A stretch of DNA of 64,000 nt. Source: Paracoccus alcaliphilus (GTDB taxonomy: Bacteria; Pseudomonadota; Alphaproteobacteria; Rhodobacterales; Rhodobacteraceae). Position 1 is the stretch's first letter. Each line of letters starts with the position of its first letter. The notes beneath the pieces were generated by a model. The model did no database searches. It was not told the DNA's origin and saw only the letters and a list, made by a program, of their open reading frames with translations. The stretch is taken from NCBI RefSeq assembly GCF_028553725.1, contig NZ_CP067124.1, positions 3,048,001-3,112,000 of the forward strand, read 5' to 3'. Below, piece by piece: positions 56,439 to 64,000 of this stretch. The position numbers were made by a program, and so were the translations under genes.

Positions 56439-57345
56439 GGTGGCGCCTGCCCTGCCCCGCGATGGCGCGCTGAGCCGTGGCCTGCGGCGGGTGCTGCCGG
56501 TGCTGAGCGTGCTGCTGGCCATCATCCTTATCTGGTATGTCGCGGCGGTCGCGATGAATGCCCGCTGGGAACGCGATCAGGCTGCCCGCGCCGGGGTCGA
56601 GATCGCCCTGCCCGACCTGATCGGCAAGACCCTGACGCAGGACCGCCCCGTTCTGCCCGCCCCGCATCAAGTGGCGGCGGGGTTGTGGGACGGGCTCGCG
56701 GGGCAAAAGATCACATCTCGCCGCAGCCTTGTCTGGCATGGCTGGGTGACGCTGTCGGCGACCTTGGCCGGTTTCGGCATCGGTACGGCGGCGGGGATCC
56801 TGCTGGCCGTTGGGATCGTGCATAACCGCGCGATGGATCAGTCGGTGATGCCCTGGGCGGTGGCCAGCCAGACCGTGCCGATCCTTGCCATCGCGCCGAT
56901 GGTGATCGTGGTTTTCGCCAGTGCCGGGATCACCGGGCTGCTGCCCAAGGCGATCATCGCGGCATGGCTGTCGTTCTTTCCGGTGCTGGTCGGCATGGTC
57001 AAGGGGCTGCGCACGCCCGAACGGATGCAGCTGGACCAGATGCGCAGCTGGAACGCCAGCGATGGCCAGCAGTTCTGGCGGCTGCGGTTGCCCAGTTCGA
57101 TGCCCTATCTGTTCGCCAGCCTCAAGGTCGCCATCGCCGCCGCCCTGGTCGGCACCATCGTCGGAGAGCTTCCGGCGGGCGCCACGGCGGGTCTGGGCGC
57201 GCGGCTGCTGTCGGGCAGCTATTACGGGCAGACGGTGCAGATCTGGGCGGCGCTGTTTGCCGCCGCGATCCTTGCCGCCGGGCTGGTCATGCTGATCGGC
57301 GTGATCGAGCGGCTGACGCTGAACCGCATGGGGCTGGCGCGATGA
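56431..57345 (+). CDS. ABC transporter permease 1
   Basis: A 304-residue inner-membrane permease of the BPD_transp_1 family with an extended N-terminal part. The first span is VLPVLSVLLAIILIWYVAAVAM, followed by a periplasmic stretch of about 60 residues, then about five more spans. The coupling EAA loop reads RLRLPSSMPYLFASLKVAIAAALVGTIVGE. The ATG at 56431 overlaps the ATPase gene by 8 bases. It pairs with permease 2 to form a heterodimeric channel, presumably for pyrimidines or related N-heterocycles. Confidence 0.92.
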   Translation: MTEVAPALPRDGALSRGLRRVLPVLSVLLAIILIWYVAAVAMNARWERDQAARAGVEIALPDLIGKTLTQDRPVLPAPHQVAAGLWDGLAGQKITSRRSLVWHGWVTLSATLAGFGIGTAAGILLAVGIVHNRAMDQSVMPWAVASQTVPILAIAPMVIVVFASAGITGLLPKAIIAAWLSFFPVLVGMVKGLRTPERMQLDQMRSWNASDGQQFWRLRLPSSMPYLFASLKVAIAAALVGTIVGELPAGATAGLGARLLSGSYYGQTVQIWAALFAAAILAAGLVMLIGVIERLTLNRMGLAR

Positions 57346-57391
57346 CGGCGCGGCGGATGACAGGGGTTGCGACCCATCGGCGGGGTGGAAC

Positions 57392-58237
57392 ATGCTGAAC
57401 GCGCTGCCGATCATCGCCGTCTGGCTGGGGGCGCTTGGTCTCAACACATGGCTGGCGCGGTTCGATACACGGGTCACGCGGCTGCTGGTGGCGCTGATCT
57501 TCGGCGCCACCATCCTGATCCTGTGGGAGATGACCGTCCGCATCTATCGGGTGCCGACGGTGATCCTGCCCGCGCCCAGCCAGATCGGCGCCAGCTTTAC
57601 CGCCAATACCGCGATCCTCTGGGTCGATTTCGTGCAGACCATCGTCAAAGGTGCGCTGACCGGCTGGGTGATCGGGGCGCTGGCCGCCATCGGCACCGCC
57701 ATCGCCATCGACCGCAGCCCGTTTCTGCAACGCGGCCTGCTGCCCATCGGCAATTTCGTCGCGGCCCTGCCCATTGTCGGCATCGCGCCGATTCTGGTCA
57801 TGTGGTTCGGCTTCGACTGGCAGTCCAAGGCCGCGGTGGTCGTGGTCATGGTGTTCTTTCCGATCCTTGTGAACATGGTGGCCGGGCTGGCGGCAACCGA
57901 TCCGATGCAGCGTGACCTGATGGCGACATGGGCCGCGCCCTATGGCGCCAGCCTGTGGAAGATGCGTCTGCCCGCCGCCATGCCCTTCCTGTTCAACGGG
58001 CTGAAGATCACCACCACGCTGGCGCTGATCGGCGCCATCGTGGCCGAGTTCTTCGGCAGTCCGACGCGGGGCATGGGCTTTCGCATCTCGACCGCCGTGG
58101 GGCGGCTGGACCTGCCGCTGGTCTGGGCCGAAATCCTTGTGGCGGCGATTGCAGGATCGCTGTTCTATGGCATTGTGGCGCTGATCGAAAAGAAGGTGAC
58201 GTTCTGGCACCCGTCGCAGCGCCCATCACGGGGGTAA
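57392..58237 (+). CDS. ABC transporter permease 2
   Basis: A 281-residue permease of the same family, with six or so hydrophobic segments: LPIIAVWLGALGLNTWLA, LLVALIFGATILILWEM and LTGWVIGALAAIGTAIAI among them. The EAA loop reads KMRLPAAMPFLFNGLKITTTLALIGAIVAEFFGS. GGGGTGG lies shortly before the ATG. It forms the membrane channel with permease 1. Confidence 0.93.
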   Translation: MLNALPIIAVWLGALGLNTWLARFDTRVTRLLVALIFGATILILWEMTVRIYRVPTVILPAPSQIGASFTANTAILWVDFVQTIVKGALTGWVIGALAAIGTAIAIDRSPFLQRGLLPIGNFVAALPIVGIAPILVMWFGFDWQSKAAVVVVMVFFPILVNMVAGLAATDPMQRDLMATWAAPYGASLWKMRLPAAMPFLFNGLKITTTLALIGAIVAEFFGSPTRGMGFRISTAVGRLDLPLVWAEILVAAIAGSLFYGIVALIEKKVTFWHPSQRPSRG

Positions 58238-58260
58238 CCCCTCAACAGGAGAGTAGGAAG

Positions 58261-59244
58261 ATGAAACGACTGATGCTTGGGGCCGCCTCTGCCGTGCTGC
58301 TGACCGGCGCCGCCCATGCCGATCAACTGACCCTGCAACTGAAATGGGTCACGCAGGCGCAATTCGCCGGCTATTACGTCGCGCAGGAAAAGGGCTTCTA
58401 TGAGGAAGAGGGGCTGGAGGTCACGATCCTGCCCGGCGGCCCCGACATCGCGCCCACGCAGGTTCTGGCGGGTGGCGGCGCTGATGTGATCGTCGAATGG
58501 ATGCCCGCCGCATTGGCCGCGCGCGAAAAGGGCCTGCCGCTGGTCAATATCGCGCAGCCGTTCAAATCCTCGGGCATGATGCTGACCTGCCTGAAGGAAA
58601 GCGGCATCACCGATCCCGCCACCGATTTCGCAGGCAAGACGCTGGGGGTCTGGTTTTCCGGCAACGAATATCCGTTCCTGTCATGGATGAGCCATCTGGG
58701 CCTGTCCACCGAGGGCGGGACCGAAGGTGTCACCGTGCTGAAACAGGGCTTCAACGTCGATCCGCTGTTGCAGAAACAGGCCGCCTGTATCAGCACCATG
58801 ACCTATAACGAATATGGGCAGGTGCTGGATGCCGGGCTGGCTCCCGAGGATCTGGTGACGTTCAAATACGAGGATCAGGGCGTCGCCACGCTGGAGGACG
58901 GGCTGTATGTTCTGGAATCCACGCTGGAGGACAGCGAAAAGGTCACCGATCTGGTCCGCTTCGTCCGCGCCAGCATGAAGGGCTGGCGCTATGTCGAGGA
59001 AAACCCCGAAGAGGCCGCCGAGATCGTTCTGGACAATGACGAAACCGGCGCCCAGACGCTGGACCATCAGGTCCGCATGGCACAGGAAATCGCCGCGCTG
59101 ACCGAGGGTTCGGACGGCACGCTGGACGAGGCCGATTACCAGCGCACGGTCGATACCCTGCTGGCGGGCGGCTCGGACCCGGTGATCTCGGCCGCGCCCG
59201 AAGGCGCCTTTACCCATCTGATCACCGACCGCGCCTTCGACTAG
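58261..59244 (+). CDS. ABC transporter substrate-binding protein (NMT1/THI5-like)
   Basis: A 327-residue periplasmic receptor. Signal peptide MKRLMLGAASAVLLTGAAHA; start follows AGGAG. The NMT1/THI5-like core is LQLKWVTQAQFAGYYVAQEKGFYEEEGLEVTILPGGPDIAP, as in ThiY-type proteins that bind pyrimidine moieties. Since all other genes of the operon serve pyrimidine degradation, its ligand is probably a pyrimidine base or nucleoside; hydantoins are an alternative. A 36-bp palindromic repeat follows the stop. Confidence 0.92.
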   Translation: MKRLMLGAASAVLLTGAAHADQLTLQLKWVTQAQFAGYYVAQEKGFYEEEGLEVTILPGGPDIAPTQVLAGGGADVIVEWMPAALAAREKGLPLVNIAQPFKSSGMMLTCLKESGITDPATDFAGKTLGVWFSGNEYPFLSWMSHLGLSTEGGTEGVTVLKQGFNVDPLLQKQAACISTMTYNEYGQVLDAGLAPEDLVTFKYEDQGVATLEDGLYVLESTLEDSEKVTDLVRFVRASMKGWRYVEENPEEAAEIVLDNDETGAQTLDHQVRMAQEIAALTEGSDGTLDEADYQRTVDTLLAGGSDPVISAAPEGAFTHLITDRAFD

Positions 59245-59262
59245 ACCGCGGGCTTGTCCCGC

Positions 59263-59298
59263 AGCCTTTCCGGCCCCTCGACGGGGTTGGAAAGGCTT
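59263..59298. repeat. 36-bp dispersed palindrome, copy 2
   Basis: Identical over 36 bases to 29988-30023 (arms AGCCTTTCC/GGAAAGGCT). It lies between the transporter receptor gene and the nucleoside hydrolase gene, where it may attenuate or stabilise the operon transcript. Confidence 0.85.
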
Positions 59299-59331
59299 CC
59301 CCCTTCTCTGCGCAAACAGGAAAGCCCGCGG

Positions 59332-60270
59332 ATGACGCAAAAGATCATCATCGACACCGATCCCGGGCAGGATGATGCCGTGGCGATCCTTCTGGCGCTG
59401 GCCAGCCCCGAAATCGAGGTTCTGGGCCTCACCGCCGTCGCCGGGAACGTGCCGCTGACGCTGACCGAACTGAACACACGCAAGATCTGCGAACTGGCGG
59501 GCCGTCCCGATCTGGCGGTCCATGCCGGTTGCGACGCGCCGCTGTCGCGCCGACTGATCACGGCCGAGCATGTCCACGGCCAGACCGGCCTCGACGGGAT
59601 CGACCTGCCCGCGCCCGGGATGGCATTGCGCCCGCAACATGGCGTCGATTTCATCATCGAAACCCTGCGCGGCGAAGCCCCCGGCACCGTCACGCTGGTG
59701 CCCATCGGTCCGCTGACCAATATCGCCAGTGCCATCGCCCGCGCCCCCGACATCATCCCCCGCATTCAGCGCATCGTGCTGATGGGCGGCGCCTATTTCG
59801 AGGTCGGCAACGTCACCCCCGCCGCCGAATTCAACATCTTTGTGGACCCAGAGGCCGCGCAACAGGTATTTCAGGCCGGCATTCCACTGGTGATGATGCC
59901 GCTGGACGTGACGCATGAAGCGATGACCAGCCGCGTCTGGGTCGAGGCGATGCGCGCCCTGCCCAATCGCTGCGGCCCGGCGGTGGCCAGCTGGACGGAT
60001 TTCTTCGAACGCTATGACCGCGAGAAATACGGCAGTCAGGGCGCACCGCTGCACGATCCCTGCGCCATCGCATGGCTGCTGCGCCCCGACCTGTTTCAGG
60101 GCCGCCAGATCAATGTCGAGATCGAGACCGAGGGCCGTTTCACCACCGGCATGACCGTGGCCGACTGGTGGCGCGTCACCGACCGGCCGGCGAATGCGCT
60201 GTTCATCCGCCACGTCGATCGCGACGGCCTGTTCGACCTGCTGACCGAAAGGATCGCGCGCCTGCCCTAA
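59332..60270 (+). CDS. Nucleoside hydrolase (inosine-uridine preferring family)
   Basis: A 312-residue enzyme splitting the N-glycosidic bond of ribonucleosides to base plus ribose. The calcium-binding cluster IIDTDPGQDDAVAILLAL is at the N-terminus. Further marks are GPLTNIASAI, IVLMGGAYFEVGNVTPAAEFNIFVDPEAA and the active-site region LHDPCAIAWLL (His-Asp). It is last in line after the pyrimidine transporter, which suggests uridine or similar is cleaved to feed the dihydropyrimidinase pathway. ATG 59332 (MTQKIIIDTDPG) is the natural start; 59254 lies before the repeat. It overlaps skp tail to tail by 4 bases. Confidence 0.93.
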   Translation: MTQKIIIDTDPGQDDAVAILLALASPEIEVLGLTAVAGNVPLTLTELNTRKICELAGRPDLAVHAGCDAPLSRRLITAEHVHGQTGLDGIDLPAPGMALRPQHGVDFIIETLRGEAPGTVTLVPIGPLTNIASAIARAPDIIPRIQRIVLMGGAYFEVGNVTPAAEFNIFVDPEAAQQVFQAGIPLVMMPLDVTHEAMTSRVWVEAMRALPNRCGPAVASWTDFFERYDREKYGSQGAPLHDPCAIAWLLRPDLFQGRQINVEIETEGRFTTGMTVADWWRVTDRPANALFIRHVDRDGLFDLLTERIARLP

Positions 60271-61001
60271 TCGGCGGCGGGGGGATCGGCTGCCTCGCCA
60301 TCCTCGGTTGCGCCCATCGTTCCGGGGCGGCCCGCGCCATCACCCAGCGCCTCGTCCAGTTCTCCGATCAGATCGCCGGTAATGTCGATGGCATCCAGAG
60401 ACACGAACACCGTGCGACGATCCAGCACCACCACCGCGCCACGGCTGATCATCATCTCGCCCATGATCGGCAAGGCGGCCTGATAGAAAGCATCCCGGTC
60501 GGTTTCGGCCCGCGCGTTCAGTTCTTGCACTACCTGCGCCCGTTCGCGACGGATGGTGGTGGCGCGACTGTCAAACGCCTCGGCCAGACTGCGAAACTCG
60601 GCGGGTTCCAGTTCCGGCCTGCGCTCGGCCAGTTCAGCCTCTTCGGCGGCCAGCTGATCTGCTAGCCGTTCGTTTTCGGCGGCAATCTCGGCGCCCTCTT
60701 CCTCAAGCTGCGCCTGCACCCGCCGCCCCCAGGCCGAACCGGTGAACAGCGCGTCCTGATCGACGGTCAGAACCGGCGCGATCACCGTCTGCGGGCGATC
60801 CTCGGGCGTCTCGATGGTGCGGGTGGGCAGGTCGGTGCCGTGTTCCCGCTCGGGCTGCGCCTCGGGCGCGGCGGGTTCCATGCCCAGCCCGTCGGGGGCT
60901 GGCACCTCCTGCGCGGCCGAAGGCGCGGCCCAGATCAGCAGGGCCGCGACCAGCAAGGCCCCCATCGGCAATGCCAATGCGAAAGGGGCCCGCGCGCGCA
61001 T
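60267..61001 (-). CDS. skp: OmpH/Skp family periplasmic chaperone
   Basis: A 244-residue exported protein. Signal peptide ALPMGALLVAALLIWAAPSAAQ, then a disordered Pro/Glu-rich stretch to about residue 70. The OmpH domain follows: VLTVDQDALFTGSAWGRRVQAQLEEEGAEIAAENERLADQLAAEEAELAERRPEL is the coiled-coil arm, ending in GAVVVLDRRTVFVSLDAIDIT. Skp holds unfolded outer-membrane proteins for BamA. Its ATG shares one base with the bamA stop (TGATG). An acidic tail of about 25 residues follows the domain. fabZ and lpxA, which often come next, are absent here. Confidence 0.92.
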   Translation of the reverse strand: MRARAPFALALPMGALLVAALLIWAAPSAAQEVPAPDGLGMEPAAPEAQPEREHGTDLPTRTIETPEDRPQTVIAPVLTVDQDALFTGSAWGRRVQAQLEEEGAEIAAENERLADQLAAEEAELAERRPELEPAEFRSLAEAFDSRATTIRRERAQVVQELNARAETDRDAFYQAALPIMGEMMISRGAVVVLDRRTVFVSLDAIDITGDLIGELDEALGDGAGRPGTMGATEDGEAADPPAAD

Positions 61002-63337
61002 CAGAACCGGGTCGAGATCGTCAAGTCAAAGTTCTGCTCGTCATCGTAATCCATCTTCTTCACCGCCTTCGAGAAGTTGAAGCGCAGCGGACCGATGGGC
61101 GTGGTCCAGAAGATCGAGGCACCGATCGCGGCGCGCACATGCATGCCGTCATCGACCAGCACGCCGTCCTGCCCGACGCGATCCTCCAGCCCCCAGATCG
61201 AGCCGATATCGGCAAACAACCCGCCGGTAATGCCGTATTCCTCGGGCAGACCGATGGGGAATTGCGCCTCGGCACGCGCGGCCCAGAAATAGTTGCCGCC
61301 AAGCGCGTCCTGATTGCCCGCCTCCAGATCGCGCGGTCCGATGCCGTTGGGCTCAAACCCGCGGATCTTGCTGCCGCCGCGGAAACGGTCGGTGATGCGG
61401 GTGGTGTAATCGTTCAGCGGATGCAGCGCGCCGGCTTCGAATTCGGCCCGCAGCGCCACCTCTTCACGCCATGCGCGGCTTTCGATCCCGGCCAGCAGCG
61501 TCGTGGTGACCATCTCGATATCACCGCCCAGCCCGGCGTAATCCTGCGAGAAGTTGAGCTTATAGCCGGTCAGCGGGTCCAGCCCGGTGATCCGCGTGTC
61601 ATATTTATAGCTGTAGCCAAGCGACGACGACCACAGCCCGCCACTCTCTTCCTCGCGCAGCAGGATCGGAGAACTGCCCAGACGCGGCGGATCGGCCTCG
61701 GCATCGCCACGATCCACGTTCAGCAGCGTGTCCTTGGCCAGACGATAGCGCAGCTCCAGTCGGCCATTGGCCGAGATCGGGAATTCGATCGAGGGGCTGA
61801 TGCCCACCGAGCGGGTGTCGTAATAGGAATTCAGGCTGTCGGTGACCTGATACCATGTCGTAAAGCCGAAACGCAGGTCGCGGCCCAGGAAATACGGCTC
61901 GGCAAAGCTGAACGAGGCCTGCTGTTCGTCGCTGGCGGTCGAGATGGTCAGACCGACGCTTTGCCCCCGACCAAGGAAGTTCGCCTCGTTCAGCGAGGCA
62001 TTGAAGCCGACGCCCGACGCCACACCATAAGACGCCCCGAAGCTAAGCGAGCCGGTCGGCTGTTCCTCGACATTGACATCGACGATGACCTGTTCGCTGC
62101 TGCTGCCCTGACGGCTGTCTACCTGCGCGTCGCTGAAATAACCCAGCGCGCGGATACGTTCGGCAGCGTTACGGATTTCGCGCGGGTTGAACGGGTCGCC
62201 CTCGACCACGGTGAACTGGCGGCGGATCACCTCGTCCAGGGTGGTGGTGTTGCCCTCGATATCGATACGCTCGACAAAGACCCGCTGGCCACGGGTCAGC
62301 GCAAAGGTCAGATCCAGCGTCTGGTTCTGGGGATTGCGGGTCACGCGCGGCTCGATATTGACGAAGTTCAGGCCCTGCTGGATCGCCACGGTTTCCATCC
62401 GGCGGATGGTGTTGTCGATGACGGCGGGGTTATAGACATCGCCACGGCTGACCCGGTTCTGCGCCGCGAAGGCCGAGGCATCGACGCCGGGAATTTCCGA
62501 CACCGTATTCACATTCGCAAAGCGATAGCGCGGGCCTTCCTGAATGTTGAATGTGATATAGAAGGCATCGCGTTCGCGGGCCAGCTCCGGCGCCACGCCC
62601 TGCACGCGGAAATCGGCATAGCCGCGCGACCGGTAATAATCCGTCAGCAACTGCTCATCCAGCGGGATGCGTTCGGGCGCGAAGGTGTCGCGGCGGATGA
62701 AGGTACGCAGCAGGCCCGCCTGTTTCGTCTCCAGCACCTGCCGCAGGCGGCGGTCGGAAAAGGCGCGGTTGCCGGTAAAGCTGATCCGCTCGATCTCGGT
62801 CACGTTGCCTTCGCGGATCTCGAACACCAGATCGATGCGGTTGTCGCTGCGGCGGATGATGCGCGGATCGACGCGGGCGGCCAGACGGCCCTGCGCGGCA
62901 TAGGCCTGCGCGATCCCCGAGGCATCGGCAATGGCCAGCGACGGCTGATAGACCCGGCGCGGCTGGCTTTGCACCATCTGCGCCAGCTGGTCATCCTTGA
63001 TGCGGCGATTGCCCTCGAAGCTGATCTGGTTGATCGTCGGATATTCGGCCACCCGGATCACCAGCAGGTTGCCCTGAGGGACGACCTCGACCGACTCGAA
63101 CAGGCCGGAATTCTGCAACCGTTGCAGCGCGTCGTTCAGCTCTCCGGCGCTGACATCCTGCCCGCGCGCGATATTGGCATAGGACAGGATCGTCCCCGGC
63201 TCGATCCGCTGCGCGCCCTCGATGCGCACGTCGTTGAAGACATAGGCCGAAGCGGCAAGCGGCATCAGCGCCACCGGAGCCGCCATCGTCAAGGCCGTCA
63301 TAAGCGCAACCGCGCGCGTGCCCAGTTTCCGTGTCAT
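61001..63337 (-). CDS. bamA: Outer membrane protein assembly factor BamA
   Basis: A 778-residue outer-membrane protein that folds beta-barrels into the membrane. Signal peptide ending AASA, then five POTRA domains (FNDVRIEGAQRIEPGTIL..., INQISFEGNRRIKDDQL..., IERISFTGNRAFSDRRLR, YRFANVNTVSEIPG, VFVERIDIEGNTTTLDEVIRR). The 16-strand barrel has the conserved lid motif RGF in KIRGFEPNGIGPRD and ends with a C-terminal Phe (TISTRF), the assembly signal. It lies between rseP and skp, the common envelope cluster. Confidence 0.97.
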   Translation of the reverse strand: MTRKLGTRAVALMTALTMAAPVALMPLAASAYVFNDVRIEGAQRIEPGTILSYANIARGQDVSAGELNDALQRLQNSGLFESVEVVPQGNLLVIRVAEYPTINQISFEGNRRIKDDQLAQMVQSQPRRVYQPSLAIADASGIAQAYAAQGRLAARVDPRIIRRSDNRIDLVFEIREGNVTEIERISFTGNRAFSDRRLRQVLETKQAGLLRTFIRRDTFAPERIPLDEQLLTDYYRSRGYADFRVQGVAPELARERDAFYITFNIQEGPRYRFANVNTVSEIPGVDASAFAAQNRVSRGDVYNPAVIDNTIRRMETVAIQQGLNFVNIEPRVTRNPQNQTLDLTFALTRGQRVFVERIDIEGNTTTLDEVIRRQFTVVEGDPFNPREIRNAAERIRALGYFSDAQVDSRQGSSSEQVIVDVNVEEQPTGSLSFGASYGVASGVGFNASLNEANFLGRGQSVGLTISTASDEQQASFSFAEPYFLGRDLRFGFTTWYQVTDSLNSYYDTRSVGISPSIEFPISANGRLELRYRLAKDTLLNVDRGDAEADPPRLGSSPILLREEESGGLWSSSLGYSYKYDTRITGLDPLTGYKLNFSQDYAGLGGDIEMVTTTLLAGIESRAWREEVALRAEFEAGALHPLNDYTTRITDRFRGGSKIRGFEPNGIGPRDLEAGNQDALGGNYFWAARAEAQFPIGLPEEYGITGGLFADIGSIWGLEDRVGQDGVLVDDGMHVRAAIGASIFWTTPIGPLRFNFSKAVKKMDYDDEQNFDLTISTRF

Positions 63338-63440
63338 AGCCGCCCCTCTGGTTTCCAGCCTGCGTTCGCGCCGTTCTGGCGCATTCTTTTGCCATATTCC
63401 ATAGCTTCAACAGGGTATCCCTGTCAAAACGCAACCGCCC

Positions 63441-64000
63441 TCACGGGCAGAAAAGATCGTTCGTGAGGCCGAAAATCATCAAGGTCAATACAGCCGCCAT
63501 ACCGATCGCGGTCAGCAGGTTCAGCGCCCGATCCGAGGGCGGACGGCCGGTCACGGCCTCCCAAGTATAGAACATCAGGTGCCCGCCATCCAGAACCGGG
63601 ATCGGCAGCAGGTTCAGAAAGCCGATGGCGGCGGACAGAACCGCGATCCACCACAGGAAATTCGCCCCCCCCGCGCTGGCCGCCTGCCCGGTGCTTTCGG
63701 CGATCGAGATCGCGCCGCCCAGGTTGCAGGCGCCGATCTGCCCCGAGATCATCGCCCACATCCCCGTCAGGGATGAACCGATGATGGCCCATGTCTGGGT
63801 GATCCCCAGCCACAGCGCCTCGAAGGGTCCGGCGCTGCGGGTGGCGGGGGTGAAAAAGCCCTCGCCGCCGCTGATCCCGATCAGCCAGCGTTGCTCGAAC
63901 CCGCCGCCCGCCGCAGGCAGGTCCTGCCGCTTGGGAGCCAGAGTATAGCTGGCCTCGCCCTGCCCCTCGCGCCAGACGGTCAGCAGCAGGGGCTGGCCTT
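63441..64000 (-). CDS. rseP: RIP metalloprotease RseP, C-terminal part (truncated by window end)
   Basis: The frame enters from the right window edge and covers about 186 residues. It begins in a PDZ-type region (GQPLLLTVWREGQGEASYTL) and continues to membrane spans near NFLWWIAVLSAAIGFLNLLPIPVLDGGHLMFY, which carries the third metal ligand in the LDGGH motif of site-2 proteases. It ends NDLFCP. RseP cleaves anti-sigma factors and remnant signal peptides within the membrane. The HExxH motif is outside the window. bamA follows after about 100 bases. Confidence 0.95.
   Translation of the reverse strand, partial: GQPLLLTVWREGQGEASYTLAPKRQDLPAAGGGFEQRWLIGISGGEGFFTPATRSAGPFEALWLGITQTWAIIGSSLTGMWAMISGQIGACNLGGAISIAESTGQAASAGGANFLWWIAVLSAAIGFLNLLPIPVLDGGHLMFYTWEAVTGRPPSDRALNLLTAIGMAAVLTLMIFGLTNDLFCP

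Noticed and set aside
60971..63466. 831-codon open frame on the plus strand opposite bamA
   Set aside because: No domain is recognisable, and composition is typical of antisense in high-GC DNA; bamA is certain.

Overview
The window is GC-rich chromosomal DNA of an alphaproteobacterium in the Rhodobacteraceae, most likely Paracoccus or a close relative. This is inferred from gene content: an ALAS-type hemA under an FNR-type box, a TakP-like TRAP system, the paired DUF6456/DUF6477 genes, a 475-residue glutamate dehydrogenase, a BamA/Skp/RseP block and a RutR-controlled pyrimidine operon. It is mostly dense housekeeping sequence. Accessory DNA is confined to the left edge and a few scars.

Left edge, 1-1400: the end of a phage-type adenine methyltransferase gene, a gene-free stretch with nested inverted repeats, tRNA-Gly(TCC) and an IS481-type transposase fossil. 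This looks like the border of an integrated element at the 3' end of the tRNA gene. 1.4-12.4 kb: ycjX/ycjF, hrpB (with a dispersed palindromic repeat read in frame), a DUF2794 gene, a complete IS4-family element with a 9-bp target duplication, twin I78-inhibitor lipoproteins, a TetR regulator, glutamate dehydrogenase and a decayed region. 12.4-31 kb: aqpZ, selO, an EEP-fold phosphohydrolase, eno, a TRAP transporter, cobU-cobT-cobS, an oligopeptide-binding protein, trmFO-gluQ, hisI, an Fe-S scaffold-like gene, a 31-residue membrane protein gene with its own terminator, lepA and a DMT exporter.

31-45 kb: a secreted small protein, a class III sirtuin, an orphan ParA, a monooxygenase-fold protein, an M19 dipeptidase, a RodZ-like protein, hemA, an M20 dipeptidase, a lytic transglycosylase lipoprotein, gatB, DUF6456/DUF6477 and a HerA-like ATPase. 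An intergenic stretch at 44.7-45.0 kb holds two candidate small RNAs in tandem. 45-52 kb: an IalB-family protein, then an envelope block on the minus strand (L,D-transpeptidase, lpxD, a dedicated acyl carrier protein, a ketosynthase), a DUF882 peptidase and a TetR regulator.

52-60.3 kb is a coherent pyrimidine-salvage and degradation locus: a divergent RutR-like repressor with a near-consensus operator placed just after a sigma70-type promoter, an N-carbamoyl-beta-alanine amidohydrolase, a dihydropyrimidinase, a four-gene NMT1/THI5-type ABC transporter and a nucleoside hydrolase. Dihydropyrimidine dehydrogenase is not present here. 60.3-64 kb: skp, bamA and the C-terminal part of rseP.

Two dispersed palindromic repeat families run through the window: seven copies of a hairpin-plus-tail repeat and two identical copies of a 36-bp palindrome. 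No CRISPR array, rRNA gene or complete prophage was seen.
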